DNA of 64,000 nt from assembly GCF_037126265.1 (NCBI RefSeq), contig NZ_JAYLLN010000005.1, positions 1-64,000 on the forward strand, in the 5' to 3' direction. Each line of letters begins with the position of its first letter. Position 1 is the first letter of the stretch. The DNA is from Sphingobacterium tenebrionis (GTDB taxonomy: Bacteria > Bacteroidota > Bacteroidia > Sphingobacteriales > Sphingobacteriaceae). The notes beneath the pieces were generated by a model. That model made no database searches. It had not been told where the DNA came from and saw nothing but the letters and a program-made list of their open reading frames with translations. A program made the translations under genes and the position numbers. This document shows positions 43,593 through 51,972 of this stretch, piece after piece.

Positions 43593-43612
43593 AATACCTC
43601 GATTGAGGTATT
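43593..43612. promoter_or_regulatory. Candidate operator, LuxR-paralogue palindrome (copy 2)
   Basis: AATACCTC and GAGGTATT form a perfect 8-base inverted repeat around GATT, 70 bases before the regulator 3 start codon. The half-site resembles the one at 42621-42645, so one or more of the three regulators may bind both. Confidence 0.55.
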
Positions 43613-43682
43613 TTCTGGATATGCTTTTATTCCTAACATTGGATAAGCTACAGAAAGCAGCAAGAAAACCAACTAATTATTA

Positions 43683-44462
43683 ATGATCATGGATGAAAAT
43701 GAAAATAGATTGGCTTTAATTTGGGAGAAATTCCCGGAATTATTTGCTCATCGATCCAATGAAATTGATTCCGATACCATCATCAAGATGCTGTCGGAGA
43801 TGTTGGTCATTGGCGATTACTATTATTATGTTCTTGAAATTGCCAATCAATCCCTTTCCCATGTCCATTCTAGCCTTTGCCAGTTGCATGGCTTAACAGA
43901 AAGCCCTACTCATATCCAAAATATCGTAGATATCATCCATCCCGATGATGTATCCTATGTGCTGAAAGCGGAGGAGGTCTGCAATCAAAAAATCACGAAA
44001 CTGATCAGCAACAGCAACCAATACAAATCCTGTTATTGTTTTCGGATGAAAATGCAGGATGGGACCTACAAGCTATTCCATCATCAGGCCATTCCTGTGA
44101 GCATGGATGCAGATGGGAAGATCATTAGCGTGCTGAATATCCATACCAATATCGAACACATCAGTAAAAAGAACAGCTATGTGGCCCATGTGATCGGTCT
44201 GAATGGAATCGATGAATTTTACCAATTTGACCTGTCCAAGAAAATTGCACAGGAAAGAAAGCATAAAAACCCACTTACTATCCGCGAATTGGATATTTTA
44301 AATTACATTGCCAAAGGATATTCCAGTATTAAGATCGCCCAGCAATTGGGCATTTCTGATCAGACCGTCCGAGTACACCGTAAGAACATGCTCAAAAAGA
44401 CCCAAACTTTCAACAGCAGTAGCTTAATCAAACATTGTGTCGAAATGGGTTGGCTGGTTTAA
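43683..44462 (+). CDS. PAS/LuxR-type transcriptional regulator 3
   Basis: The 259-residue protein parallels regulator 2: EMLVIGDYYYYVLEIANQSL, IVDIIHPDDVSYVLKAEEVC, CFRMKMQDGTYKLFHHQAIP, VLNIHTNIEHIS, then the LuxR HTH (ELDILNYIAKGYSSIKIAQQ, ISDQTVRVHRKNMLKKTQ). The frame has ATG codons at 43683 and 43689; either could be used. Its TAA overlaps the stop of the convergent YeiH gene by four bases. It ends the regulator cluster. Confidence 0.87.
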   Translation: MIMDENENRLALIWEKFPELFAHRSNEIDSDTIIKMLSEMLVIGDYYYYVLEIANQSLSHVHSSLCQLHGLTESPTHIQNIVDIIHPDDVSYVLKAEEVCNQKITKLISNSNQYKSCYCFRMKMQDGTYKLFHHQAIPVSMDADGKIISVLNIHTNIEHISKKNSYVAHVIGLNGIDEFYQFDLSKKIAQERKHKNPLTIRELDILNYIAKGYSSIKIAQQLGISDQTVRVHRKNMLKKTQTFNSSSLIKHCVEMGWLV

Positions 44463-45712
44463 TTGAACAAAGCCAATGCAATGATCAATGTGACCAAAAT
44501 ATTAAAAGTCTGTGCAATGATGAATGCATAAAAAGGCTTCTTGTTATCCTGTTTAAACAGATCCTTAAAATTGGTTTCCAAACCAATGGATGTAAAGGCT
44601 AGAGCAAACCATAATCCCTGTAAACTCTTCAAACTATCCTTGATCTGACTTGTCGTTTCTGCTGGAATCACAAAGGAAAACAAGAGCGAAACCGCAACAA
44701 ATCCAACCACGAATTTTGGGAACCTATCCCAGATCAATCTTAACGTTGGCTTATCCTTCTTCGTTTCATCATCAACCGATTTGGAATAGGTCCAGTAAAT
44801 ACTGATGAAAAAAGCCGCGATACCCAATAATACGTTCTGGGAGAATTTTACGATCGTACTGATCTTTAAGGCTTCTTCGCCCACCAAAGATCCAGAGGCC
44901 ACTACTGCCCCGGTCGTATCGATACTACCACCCAACCAGGCGCCTGTAACCTCTTGGGAGAGGTTCAGCCATTGCGCAATGTAAGGCATGAAGATCATCA
45001 TCGGTATAGCCGTGATCAACACTAGGGAGATCACATAGGATAATTTCTTATTATCACCTTTGATGGCACCCGAAGTCGCAATAGCGGCCGATACCCCACA
45101 GATGGATACTGCACTGGACAGCATCAAGGACATTTCTTTATCAATTTTTAATTTGCGGCAAACCCAATAGGCAAAATACCATACGGAAACCACGACCAAC
45201 AGGGCCTGAATCAGACCCAGCGATCCTGCCTTTAGGATATCGCCGAAAATCACGGTCGTACCAAGCAATACCAAACCGATCTTCACATATAGTTCCGTGC
45301 TCAAGGCATTTTTGAACCATTCCGGAAGCTTGAAGCAATTACTGATGATCAGACCGATGGCAAGACTGAAAATAACAGCCTCCAGGTTATATTCTTTGAT
45401 GGTCGAATTACCTGCCAAAACCAAAGCCACAAGAGTGAGTACAAATACCGTTGGAAAGACGATCAATAAGGCCTTCAGGTTCTTCTTTAAGAGAATGGCT
45501 CCTAAAATGGCGACTGCATAGACCAACCCAAATTGGGAAGCCATGCTCAACAGGTTATTGCCGGAAAAAACCTTTTGGGTCAACTCCGAAGAATCCACCC
45601 AACTGAAACTTGGTTTTGGAACAACGATACCAAATAAGGCCAAGGCTATAATAGCAAAACCCAAGATAACAACTACCCAATCTTCCGAGAGTTCAAATGA
45701 TTTTCTTTCCAT
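44459..45712 (-). CDS. YeiH-family putative sulfate exporter
   Basis: The 417-residue polytopic protein has about eleven hydrophobic helices and the family pattern LIISNCFKLPEWFKNALSTE, VGLVLLGTTVIFGDILKAGS and a GGSIDTTGAVVASGSLVGEE loop. YeiH (PSE, Cons_hypoth698) proteins are annotated as putative sulfate exporters; transport in this organism is untested. The gene lies 8 bases downstream of the TIGR01777 gene, as last member of a three-gene minus-strand unit. Its stop shares TTAA with the LuxR-type gene on the other strand. Confidence 0.88.
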   Translation of the reverse strand: MERKSFELSEDWVVVILGFAIIALALFGIVVPKPSFSWVDSSELTQKVFSGNNLLSMASQFGLVYAVAILGAILLKKNLKALLIVFPTVFVLTLVALVLAGNSTIKEYNLEAVIFSLAIGLIISNCFKLPEWFKNALSTELYVKIGLVLLGTTVIFGDILKAGSLGLIQALLVVVSVWYFAYWVCRKLKIDKEMSLMLSSAVSICGVSAAIATSGAIKGDNKKLSYVISLVLITAIPMMIFMPYIAQWLNLSQEVTGAWLGGSIDTTGAVVASGSLVGEEALKISTIVKFSQNVLLGIAAFFISIYWTYSKSVDDETKKDKPTLRLIWDRFPKFVVGFVAVSLLFSFVIPAETTSQIKDSLKSLQGLWFALAFTSIGLETNFKDLFKQDNKKPFYAFIIAQTFNILVTLIIALALFN

Positions 45713-45720
45713 GTATTCGT

Positions 45721-46641
45721 TTAAGTTGATTGATCAGCTAAATCGCTAATTGCGGGCTGAATATAGGGAAATTTAAATGTAAAGCCTCTTTGGCTGGTTA
45801 AAATTGTTGTTACAGGAACGGTCTCTAATAATAAACTCGCATCTACCCCTTTAAACCTCGCGCCAATCTTGGCCATGAAAACTGGCAAGGGCATACCGAT
45901 TGGCATATGCGCGGCCTTTCTGATGGACTTCATAAATTCGGCATTGGAAACAGGATTTGGGCTACAGGCGTGGTAAACCTGATCTGCCTTTTCCAGATCG
46001 GCGACCCAAAGCAGCAATCGTTTAAAATCCTCATGATGTATCCAGGAAACCATTTGTTGTCCATCCCCTACCTTGCCGGCCAGACCGAATTTCGCTAATG
46101 GATACAACTCGGCAAACATGCCTGATCCCTGCATCAATACAGGACTTATCCGTAGGATCACCTTTTGGGTGTCTGGGGTCGATGTGTTTAAACATGCCGC
46201 TTCCCATTTCTTGGCCAATTCGGCCAGGAAATCATGACCAAAATCTGTACTGTTTTCATCTTGTAAGGTTTTTCTACCGTTGAAAATGGAAACACCGGAA
46301 GCATTGATCCATATTTTAGGGGGTTGCCACATGGTTCCGATCGCTTTTCCCAAAAGGGAGGTCGGAACTACTCGCGAGGAAAGCAACAAAGCTTTATTCT
46401 TTTCATTAAAAACCCTATTGATGGATAAGCCCGTGAGGTTAATAAGTACATCTGCTCCTTCTATCTTCTGTACCCAATCTGCAAGCTGCTCACCATCCCA
46501 GAGCACATAATGCAAGGCCGGATGGTCAGACTGATGCTCTTCTCGACTCAATAAGAATACCTCGTCGCCTCTTTCCAAAAATTCTTTTGTCAATATTTTT
46601 CCAAGGTTGCCGGTTCCACCAGCGATTACTATTTTCTTCAT
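45721..46641 (-). CDS. TIGR01777-family NAD(P)-binding epimerase-like protein
   Basis: The 306-residue protein begins with the Rossmann motif IAGGTGNLGKILTKEFLERG and belongs to the atypical SDR group SDR39U1/YfcH/TIGR01777 (ADVLINLTGLSINRVFNEKN, INASGVSIFNGRKT). The typical YxxxK catalytic pair is not obvious, as usual in this group, and function is unknown. Its ATG overlaps the end of the upstream oxidoreductase gene by four bases, so it is translationally coupled to it. Confidence 0.9.
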   Translation of the reverse strand: MKKIVIAGGTGNLGKILTKEFLERGDEVFLLSREEHQSDHPALHYVLWDGEQLADWVQKIEGADVLINLTGLSINRVFNEKNKALLLSSRVVPTSLLGKAIGTMWQPPKIWINASGVSIFNGRKTLQDENSTDFGHDFLAELAKKWEAACLNTSTPDTQKVILRISPVLMQGSGMFAELYPLAKFGLAGKVGDGQQMVSWIHHEDFKRLLLWVADLEKADQVYHACSPNPVSNAEFMKSIRKAAHMPIGMPLPVFMAKIGARFKGVDASLLLETVPVTTILTSQRGFTFKFPYIQPAISDLADQST

Positions 46642-48071
46642 CGGGTTATTTTTATGTTAAAATGATCGGCCAAGGCAAATCTTGCGGCATGAAATCCGCA
46701 CATACCATGTACTCCTCCTCCAGGTGGGGTGGATGCCGAGGCTATATACACTTTCGGATCCGAAGTTCGATAAGGCGTTAAGGATTTTGTCGGCCGGGTA
46801 AACAATTGTCGAAGGTCCATCACCCCACCGGAAATATCCCCACCAATATAATTGGGATTATAAGCTTCCATATCCGCCGTATTCATGACGGATCTCGCCA
46901 TTATCGTATCCTTAAATCCTGGAGCAAAACGATCTACTTGATTTTCTATAGCAGAGGTCATATCCACTTCCGATCCAAGGGGAACATGGCAATATGCCCA
47001 TCCTGTATGTTTTCCAACAGGCGCCCTGCCTGAATCGAACATGCTCTGTTGAGCGAACAAAACATAAGGCTTTTTGTTCAAGCGTCCATGCTGGGTGTCT
47101 GATTCCGACTGTGCAATCTCTTCAAAGCTATTTCCTAGGTGCACGGTTGCTGCCTGTTGACAGCGGGTATCCTGAAATGGCGTGGCTTCAGACAATGCCC
47201 AATCAATCTTAAATACCCCCATCCCATACCGAAAAGCTTCCAATTGTTTTTTATAATCGTTGGATAGTTTTAGGTTTTTCAACTTCAAGATCTGCTTAGG
47301 TGTCAGATCCAAAATACAGATCCGATGGGATGGCATGTCGGCCATATCCTTCACCCAAGTCTGCAGTTGGATCTCTCCTCCCAAGGCTTGGTAATAAGCA
47401 GCTAGGGCATCGGTAATGGCCTGAGAACCACCGATCGGAATTGGCCAGCCGAACCGATGTGCAACCGTCCCTAACATCATACCGATGGCTGCAGTTGCCG
47501 GTTGATCCAAAGGCTGCATGCCATGTGCAACGATTCCCGCCCAAAGAGATCGCGTCCTTTCGGATTGGAAACCATCAGCAATGAACTTTGCCGAACGTAA
47601 TGCCTTCAATCCGAATCTACCCATCAAAAAAGGATGCTTGGGAAAGCGCAAAGGCCCCATGACATCTTCGGAAAGCTCCTCCCACCTGTCTATAAAGGGA
47701 GCATATAAACGTTTATATGGTTGGAAATCCGTTCCCAATTCCTTTTCCATAGCCTGCATATCCCTGTGCAATAGCACTGCTGGTTGGTTATCCAAAGGAT
47801 GAGCAACCTCATATTCTGCATAGGTAAACCGCAGACCATAATCTGCCAAAGGAAGCTCCGAAAAAAAGGGCGAGGCCAGCGCCATGGGGTGGATGGCCGA
47901 GCAAACATCATGGTTAAAACCAGGTAAGGTCAATGCCTTGGTCCGCATACCACCCCCGTAGCTATCTGCACCTTCTATCAATAGCGTCTGCAGGCCAGCT
48001 TGTTGAAGTGTTATTGCTGCAGCAAAACCATTCGGTCCCGAACCTATAATTATCGCGTCGTATTTAGCCAA
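46638..48071 (-). CDS. Phytoene-dehydrogenase-like FAD oxidoreductase
   Basis: The 477-residue protein opens with the dinucleotide-binding motif DAIIIGSGPNGFAAAITLQQ and ends with SASTPPGGGVHGMCGFHAAR, the FAD-binding C-terminal region of CrtI/PYROXD2-like oxidoreductases. The specific substrate is unknown; carotenoid synthesis is not supported by neighbours. The start is a TTG at 48071, because the FAD motif begins five residues later and an in-frame stop lies just upstream. A purine-rich AGAGGAAAGAG sits at the right distance as ribosome binding site. Confidence 0.85.
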   Translation of the reverse strand: MAKYDAIIIGSGPNGFAAAITLQQAGLQTLLIEGADSYGGGMRTKALTLPGFNHDVCSAIHPMALASPFFSELPLADYGLRFTYAEYEVAHPLDNQPAVLLHRDMQAMEKELGTDFQPYKRLYAPFIDRWEELSEDVMGPLRFPKHPFLMGRFGLKALRSAKFIADGFQSERTRSLWAGIVAHGMQPLDQPATAAIGMMLGTVAHRFGWPIPIGGSQAITDALAAYYQALGGEIQLQTWVKDMADMPSHRICILDLTPKQILKLKNLKLSNDYKKQLEAFRYGMGVFKIDWALSEATPFQDTRCQQAATVHLGNSFEEIAQSESDTQHGRLNKKPYVLFAQQSMFDSGRAPVGKHTGWAYCHVPLGSEVDMTSAIENQVDRFAPGFKDTIMARSVMNTADMEAYNPNYIGGDISGGVMDLRQLFTRPTKSLTPYRTSDPKVYIASASTPPGGGVHGMCGFHAARFALADHFNIKITR

Positions 48072-48186
48072 AATTTTCTCTTTCCTCTAATTTAACATAT
48101 TAAAATTCGAATTGCCGTATTTTCAGAAAAACGGTCATAGTATTCATCTATTTATTTACTGGTCCCGCTCGTAATAAAAGAATAAT

Positions 48187-48241
48187 GTAAGTGAGTTGTA
48201 AGTGACTTTTAGCACTTACAACTCACTTACAACTCACTTAC
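48187..48241. repeat. Perfect 18-bp inverted repeat with tandem 11-bp units
   Basis: GTAAGTGAGTTGTAAGTG (48187-48204) is perfectly inverted at 48213-48230 around an 8-base loop. The right arm continues with another AACTCACTTAC unit, so the arms are built from short repeated units, as in the TAG-rich elements elsewhere. It lies 115 bases upstream of the oxidoreductase start. Confidence 0.7.
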
Positions 48242-48271
48242 ACCCTACTTGCAGCACGAAGCTGCCAACAT

Positions 48272-48298
48272 AAAAAAAGGCCAACCAATGGTTGACCT
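48272..48298 (-). terminator. Terminator after the thioredoxin-like gene
   Basis: On the minus strand GGTCAACC and GGTTGGCC form an 8-pair stem (one G-U) with a short loop, followed by seven T. It lies 46 bases downstream of the thioredoxin-like gene. Confidence 0.75.
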
Positions 48299-48343
48299 CA
48301 ATTTTATATATCAGGATTTGAAATCCCTACGATTTACATTAAT

Positions 48344-48901
48344 CTATTCACTTAATAATCCGATCAATTCTTTCTGGATTGCCTCGCCTTTATCCTCATT
48401 GTACCAACGTTGGATAAATTCCTTGATTTCTTCGAAAGGTTTTCCTTCGGCTTTCATCTGTTCAAAGATGCCTTGTAATACCGCAGGTCTTGGGCCCCAG
48501 ATCACTTTATCATGCCCTACATCGTTACGGATAATCAATTTTGGGATGGATTTGCCGCCATTGGTCAGGTATTCATCGATCAGGTATGGTTCAGTATCTC
48601 TCAATTGGATATCCAAATCAATGAATTCATTGTCTTTCACAATCTGGTAGATCTGCGCTACGGAATGTGCCGCATCCCCACACCACGGTTCAGTGATAAC
48701 GATCCAATGTTGTGGATCTTTAATTTGCTGAATACAGTTTTTCATTTCTTCAGAAGGTTCAAACTTTTTAAGCCATCTGGTCATCCTAGACCAGTTCAGC
48801 TTGGTGTAGTTCAGGTAATCTGCATCGTTGGAGTATGCTTCGTGATTTTCTGTGTTTGTTAAAATATCTTCGAAGTAACTCAGGTATTCGTCAAAATTCA
48901 T
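48344..48901 (-). CDS. Thioredoxin-fold protein with single active-site cysteine
   Basis: The 185-residue protein has a thioredoxin-like core: WIVITEPWCGDAAHSVAQIY, FIDLDIQLRDTEP and GGKSIPKLIIRND, which includes the cis-proline. The active site reads WCGDA, so only the first cysteine of the usual CxxC is present, as in other members of this Thioredoxin_9-like group. Without the resolving cysteine, classic disulfide exchange is unlikely. There is no signal peptide. The gene stands alone with its own terminator. Confidence 0.85.
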   Translation of the reverse strand: MNFDEYLSYFEDILTNTENHEAYSNDADYLNYTKLNWSRMTRWLKKFEPSEEMKNCIQQIKDPQHWIVITEPWCGDAAHSVAQIYQIVKDNEFIDLDIQLRDTEPYLIDEYLTNGGKSIPKLIIRNDVGHDKVIWGPRPAVLQGIFEQMKAEGKPFEEIKEFIQRWYNEDKGEAIQKELIGLLSE

Positions 48902-49031
48902 GTTTGATTTCTATTTCCACAAAAGTAATCAATTAATGGATAATTCAGAAATGATGACAGAATGTCACATTCCAATGACAATAGCAGGAAATAATTACCG
49001 CGTTTCCGCTGACAAAACGAGAAAAAACCAT

Positions 49032-49047
49032 TTGGCATAAGCGTTGT
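49032..49047 (+). promoter_or_regulatory. Weak sigma-54-like element upstream of dnaK
   Basis: TTGGCATAAGCGTTGT resembles the -24/-12 consensus (TTGGCAC, then TTGC) with the invariant GG and the right spacing, but the last conserved C is T. A transcript from here would begin about 45 bases before the dnaK ATG. No CIRCE repeat was found in the 201-bp gap. Confidence 0.25.
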
Positions 49048-49102
49048 TGATAGAATATGAAATCGAAAAATTTAAAAAAGTAAATAGATAACAAAACAAG
49101 AT

Positions 49103-51025
49103 ATGTCAAAAATTATAGGAATCGACTTAGGAACTACCAACTCATGTGTAGCCGTAATGGAAGGTAATGAGCCGGTAGTAATTGCCAACAATGAAGGTAA
49201 ACGCACTACGCCTTCAATCGTGGCATTCGTAGAAGGTGGTGAACGTAAGGTTGGGGATCCTGCAAAACGTCAAGCGATTACAAACCCGCACAAAACTGTT
49301 TATTCTATCAAACGTTTTATGGGTGTAACGTACGATGAGGCAAAAAACGAGATCGAACATGTTCCTTATAAGGTAGTAAAAGGCGACAACAATACTCCAC
49401 GTGTGGAAATTGATGATCGTAAATATACACCACAAGAAATTTCAGCCATGATCCTTCAGAAAATGAAAAAAACGGCTGAGGATTATTTAGGTCAGGAAGT
49501 TTCTCGCGCGGTAATTACCGTTCCTGCATACTTTAACGATGCGCAACGTCAAGCAACGAAAGAAGCTGGTGAGATCGCAGGATTGAAAGTAGAGCGTATT
49601 ATCAACGAGCCTACAGCTGCAGCATTGGCTTACGGTCTTGATAAAGCAGACAAAGACATGAAAATCGTGGTATTCGACTGTGGTGGTGGTACGCATGACG
49701 TTTCTGTTCTTGAATTAGGCGACGGCGTATTCGAAGTAAAATCTACCGATGGTGATACACACTTAGGTGGTGATGACTTTGACAACGCGATCATCAACTG
49801 GTTAGCCGCTGAATTTGCTGACGAGAACAATGGTTTCGACCTGAAAAAAGATGCAATGGCATTACAACGCTTGAAAGAAGCTGCTGAAAAAGCAAAAATC
49901 GAATTATCAAGCACTACTTCAACAGAGATTAATTTACCATATATCACTGCTGATGCAACAGGACCAAAACACTTAGTACGCAATTTATCACGTGCTAAAT
50001 TTGAAAGCTTAGTAGGACCGCTTATCGAGCGTACTATCGAGCCTTGTCGTACAGCATTGAAAAACGCAGGTTATTCTACTTCAGATATCGATGAGGTAAT
50101 CTTAGTAGGTGGATCGACCCGTATTCCAGCAATCGTAGAAGCTGTTAAAAAATTCTTCGGAAAAGATCCTTCAAAAGGTGTTAACCCAGATGAGGTAGTA
50201 GCTTTAGGTGCTGCAATCCAAGGTGGTGTATTAACCGGTGAAGTGAAAGATGTATTGCTATTGGATGTTACCCCACTTTCCTTAGGTATTGAAACCATGG
50301 GCGGTGTAATGACCAAATTGATCGAATCAAATACCACGATCCCTACTCGTAAATCGGAAGTATTCTCGACTGCATCTGACAACCAACCATCCGTAGAGAT
50401 CCATGTATTGCAAGGTGAGCGACCAATGGCTGCACAGAACCGTACATTAGGACGTTTCCAATTGACAGACATCCCTCCTGCACCTCGTGGTATCCCGCAG
50501 ATCGAAGTAGTATTCGACATCGATGCGAACGGTATCATCAAAGTATCGGCAATCGATAAAGCAACCGGTAAAGAGCAGAATATCCGTATCGAGGCATCTT
50601 CTGGTCTTTCGGATGAGGAAGTGAAGAAAATGAAGCAAGAAGCGGAAGCTAATGCGGAAGCAGATAAAAAAGTGAAAGAGGAAGTGGATAAGTTGAACTC
50701 TGCAGATGCATTGATCTTCTCAACCGAAAAACAATTGAAAGAGTATGGCGATAAAATCTCGGCAGATAAGAAAGCTCCAATTGAAGCAGGTTTAGAGAAA
50801 TTGAAAACTGCTCATGCAGCGAAAAACTTCGCAGATATCGATTCAGCATCTGCTGAATTACAGGCCGCTTGGAATGCAGCATCTGAAGAGATGTACGCTG
50901 CTTCTAACCAAGGCGCTGGAGATCAACAAGCACAAGGCGATGCTGGTCAAGGTCAAGCTAATACTGGCGGAAACCAAGGCGGAGCGGATGATGTGCAGGA
51001 TGTTGATTTTGAGGAAGTGAAATAA
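49103..51025 (+). CDS. dnaK: Chaperone DnaK (Hsp70)
   Basis: DnaK binds exposed hydrophobic peptides in an ATP-driven cycle with DnaJ and GrpE. The 640-residue protein has the complete nucleotide-binding domain (IGIDLGTTNSCVAVMEG at 4-20, VPAYFNDAQRQATKEAG, VFDCGGGTHDVSVLELGDG, VGGSTRIPA), a substrate-binding domain (VTPLSLGIETMGGVMTKLI) and a helical lid ending in a Gly/Gln/Ala-rich segment with the terminal DVQDVDFEEVK. Neither dnaJ nor grpE is adjacent. The gene is single, bounded by a strong terminator. Codon use is highly regular, as expected for a highly expressed gene. Confidence 0.98.
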   Translation: MSKIIGIDLGTTNSCVAVMEGNEPVVIANNEGKRTTPSIVAFVEGGERKVGDPAKRQAITNPHKTVYSIKRFMGVTYDEAKNEIEHVPYKVVKGDNNTPRVEIDDRKYTPQEISAMILQKMKKTAEDYLGQEVSRAVITVPAYFNDAQRQATKEAGEIAGLKVERIINEPTAAALAYGLDKADKDMKIVVFDCGGGTHDVSVLELGDGVFEVKSTDGDTHLGGDDFDNAIINWLAAEFADENNGFDLKKDAMALQRLKEAAEKAKIELSSTTSTEINLPYITADATGPKHLVRNLSRAKFESLVGPLIERTIEPCRTALKNAGYSTSDIDEVILVGGSTRIPAIVEAVKKFFGKDPSKGVNPDEVVALGAAIQGGVLTGEVKDVLLLDVTPLSLGIETMGGVMTKLIESNTTIPTRKSEVFSTASDNQPSVEIHVLQGERPMAAQNRTLGRFQLTDIPPAPRGIPQIEVVFDIDANGIIKVSAIDKATGKEQNIRIEASSGLSDEEVKKMKQEAEANAEADKKVKEEVDKLNSADALIFSTEKQLKEYGDKISADKKAPIEAGLEKLKTAHAAKNFADIDSASAELQAAWNAASEEMYAASNQGAGDQQAQGDAGQGQANTGGNQGGADDVQDVDFEEVK

Positions 51026-51080
51026 TTTAAGCGATTTATTGATCCTTCGGGGTTTCATTAAATTATCCTTATCATATGAA

Positions 51081-51113
51081 AGGGAGTTTCCAAATGGAAA
51101 CTCCCTTTTTTTT
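51081..51113 (+). terminator. Rho-independent terminator of dnaK
   Basis: AGGGAGTTTCC (51081-51091) pairs perfectly with GGAAACTCCCT (51096-51106) around an AAAT loop, followed by a T tract. Confidence 0.9.
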
Positions 51114-51124
51114 GTCTTTCTGAG

Positions 51125-51188
51125 CAGGGCTATGTCATCTTGAGCAGCACCATGTCATCCTGAGCAGCGTCGAAGGATGACATAGCCA
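51125..51188. repeat. Short REP-like palindrome with distinct 12-bp arms
   Basis: GGCTATGTCATC (51128-51139) is inverted perfectly at 51176-51187. Between them are two GTCATCxTGAGCAGC units related to the inner palindrome of the larger elements. It abuts the stop of the DUF2459 gene, 6 bases away, at a convergent junction. Confidence 0.7.
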
Positions 51189-51193
51189 CATGA

Positions 51194-51874
51194 TCACCGA
51201 TAATGCCTCAAAATACCTTTATCAAATACTGTCCACACACCAGCAGGAAGTTTGGCTCTTTTGAGCGCATGATTAGACCAAGTATTGCAGGAATAAAACA
51301 GACTATACGCCCCTTTTGCCTCATAAAAGGCATCATCCATGCCGTATTGCGCATTGGTTTGGATGTAGATCGGCTCTCCCTGGGCATTCTTATCCAGACT
51401 CGCTAAGATAAAATCCGTTAAGGCTTGATACTGCTCTTGGCTGATCATTAATTTCCTGCAATCCGCCCCTAAGCTCATATTTCTATAATAAGTCACATGC
51501 AGGGCGGTTTCTCCAATTCCAAGCCCAGCTATCAAGGCGGTTTTTAAGGTTAGGTCCTTCCATTCCGGCGTATTCAAATAAAACCCTTTATCACCCCATC
51601 CAATAGCAATAAATCGATGATCTGCGGATTTTCCCTTGGTATGATCGATCGGAAAGACCTTGGCCCAATCCTGTTCCCCAACCTTAATGGGTAAGACCAG
51701 ATCCGTATGTACACCATTGGACAATACATAAAATGGGATCTCCGCATTGGAGTCACTTGGATCCTGCTTATTCAGCGAAATACGTGACAGTACCGCATCG
51801 GCAGAAAAATAGATCAAGCCGAAAACCACCAATCCCAATAATACATAACCCAACCAGATCATTACTTTTTTCAT
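51194..51874 (-). CDS. DUF2459 (TIGR02117-family) membrane-anchored protein
   Basis: The 226-residue protein has one N-terminal transmembrane helix (VMIWLGYVLLGLVVFGLIYF) and an extracytoplasmic domain with LSNGVHTDLVLPI, GWGDKGFYLNTPEW and SCNTWSNHALKRAKLPAGVW. These are the hallmarks of DUF2459/TIGR02117, whose members carry conserved His, Asp and Cys residues but have no established function. The gene follows the nucleotidyltransferase gene on the same strand, but a terminator separates them. Confidence 0.87.
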   Translation of the reverse strand: MKKVMIWLGYVLLGLVVFGLIYFSADAVLSRISLNKQDPSDSNAEIPFYVLSNGVHTDLVLPIKVGEQDWAKVFPIDHTKGKSADHRFIAIGWGDKGFYLNTPEWKDLTLKTALIAGLGIGETALHVTYYRNMSLGADCRKLMISQEQYQALTDFILASLDKNAQGEPIYIQTNAQYGMDDAFYEAKGAYSLFYSCNTWSNHALKRAKLPAGVWTVFDKGILRHYR

Positions 51875-51902
51875 TATGGTTTATATTTGAACCTCAATAA
51901 TA

Positions 51903-51945
51903 AGAAAAACGGCTAAAGAAATCCTTATCAATTTCCTTAGCCGTT
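51903..51945 (-). terminator. Rho-independent terminator of the nucleotidyltransferase gene
   Basis: AACGGCTAAAGAAAT (51908-51922) pairs with ATTTCCTTAGCCGTT (51931-51945) with one mismatch around an 8-base loop. On the minus strand a T-rich stretch follows. It lies 27 bases beyond the stop of the gene at 51973. Confidence 0.8.
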
Positions 51946-51972
51946 CCATATTTCTTTTAAATCTGCTCCTGC

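Noticed and set aside
48187..48241. Possible CRISPR-like repeat cluster
   Set aside because: The units are adjacent inverted and tandem copies with no unique spacers, and no cas genes occur in the window.
48902..49102. CIRCE (HrcA) operator before dnaK
   Set aside because: No inverted repeat of the CIRCE type is present.
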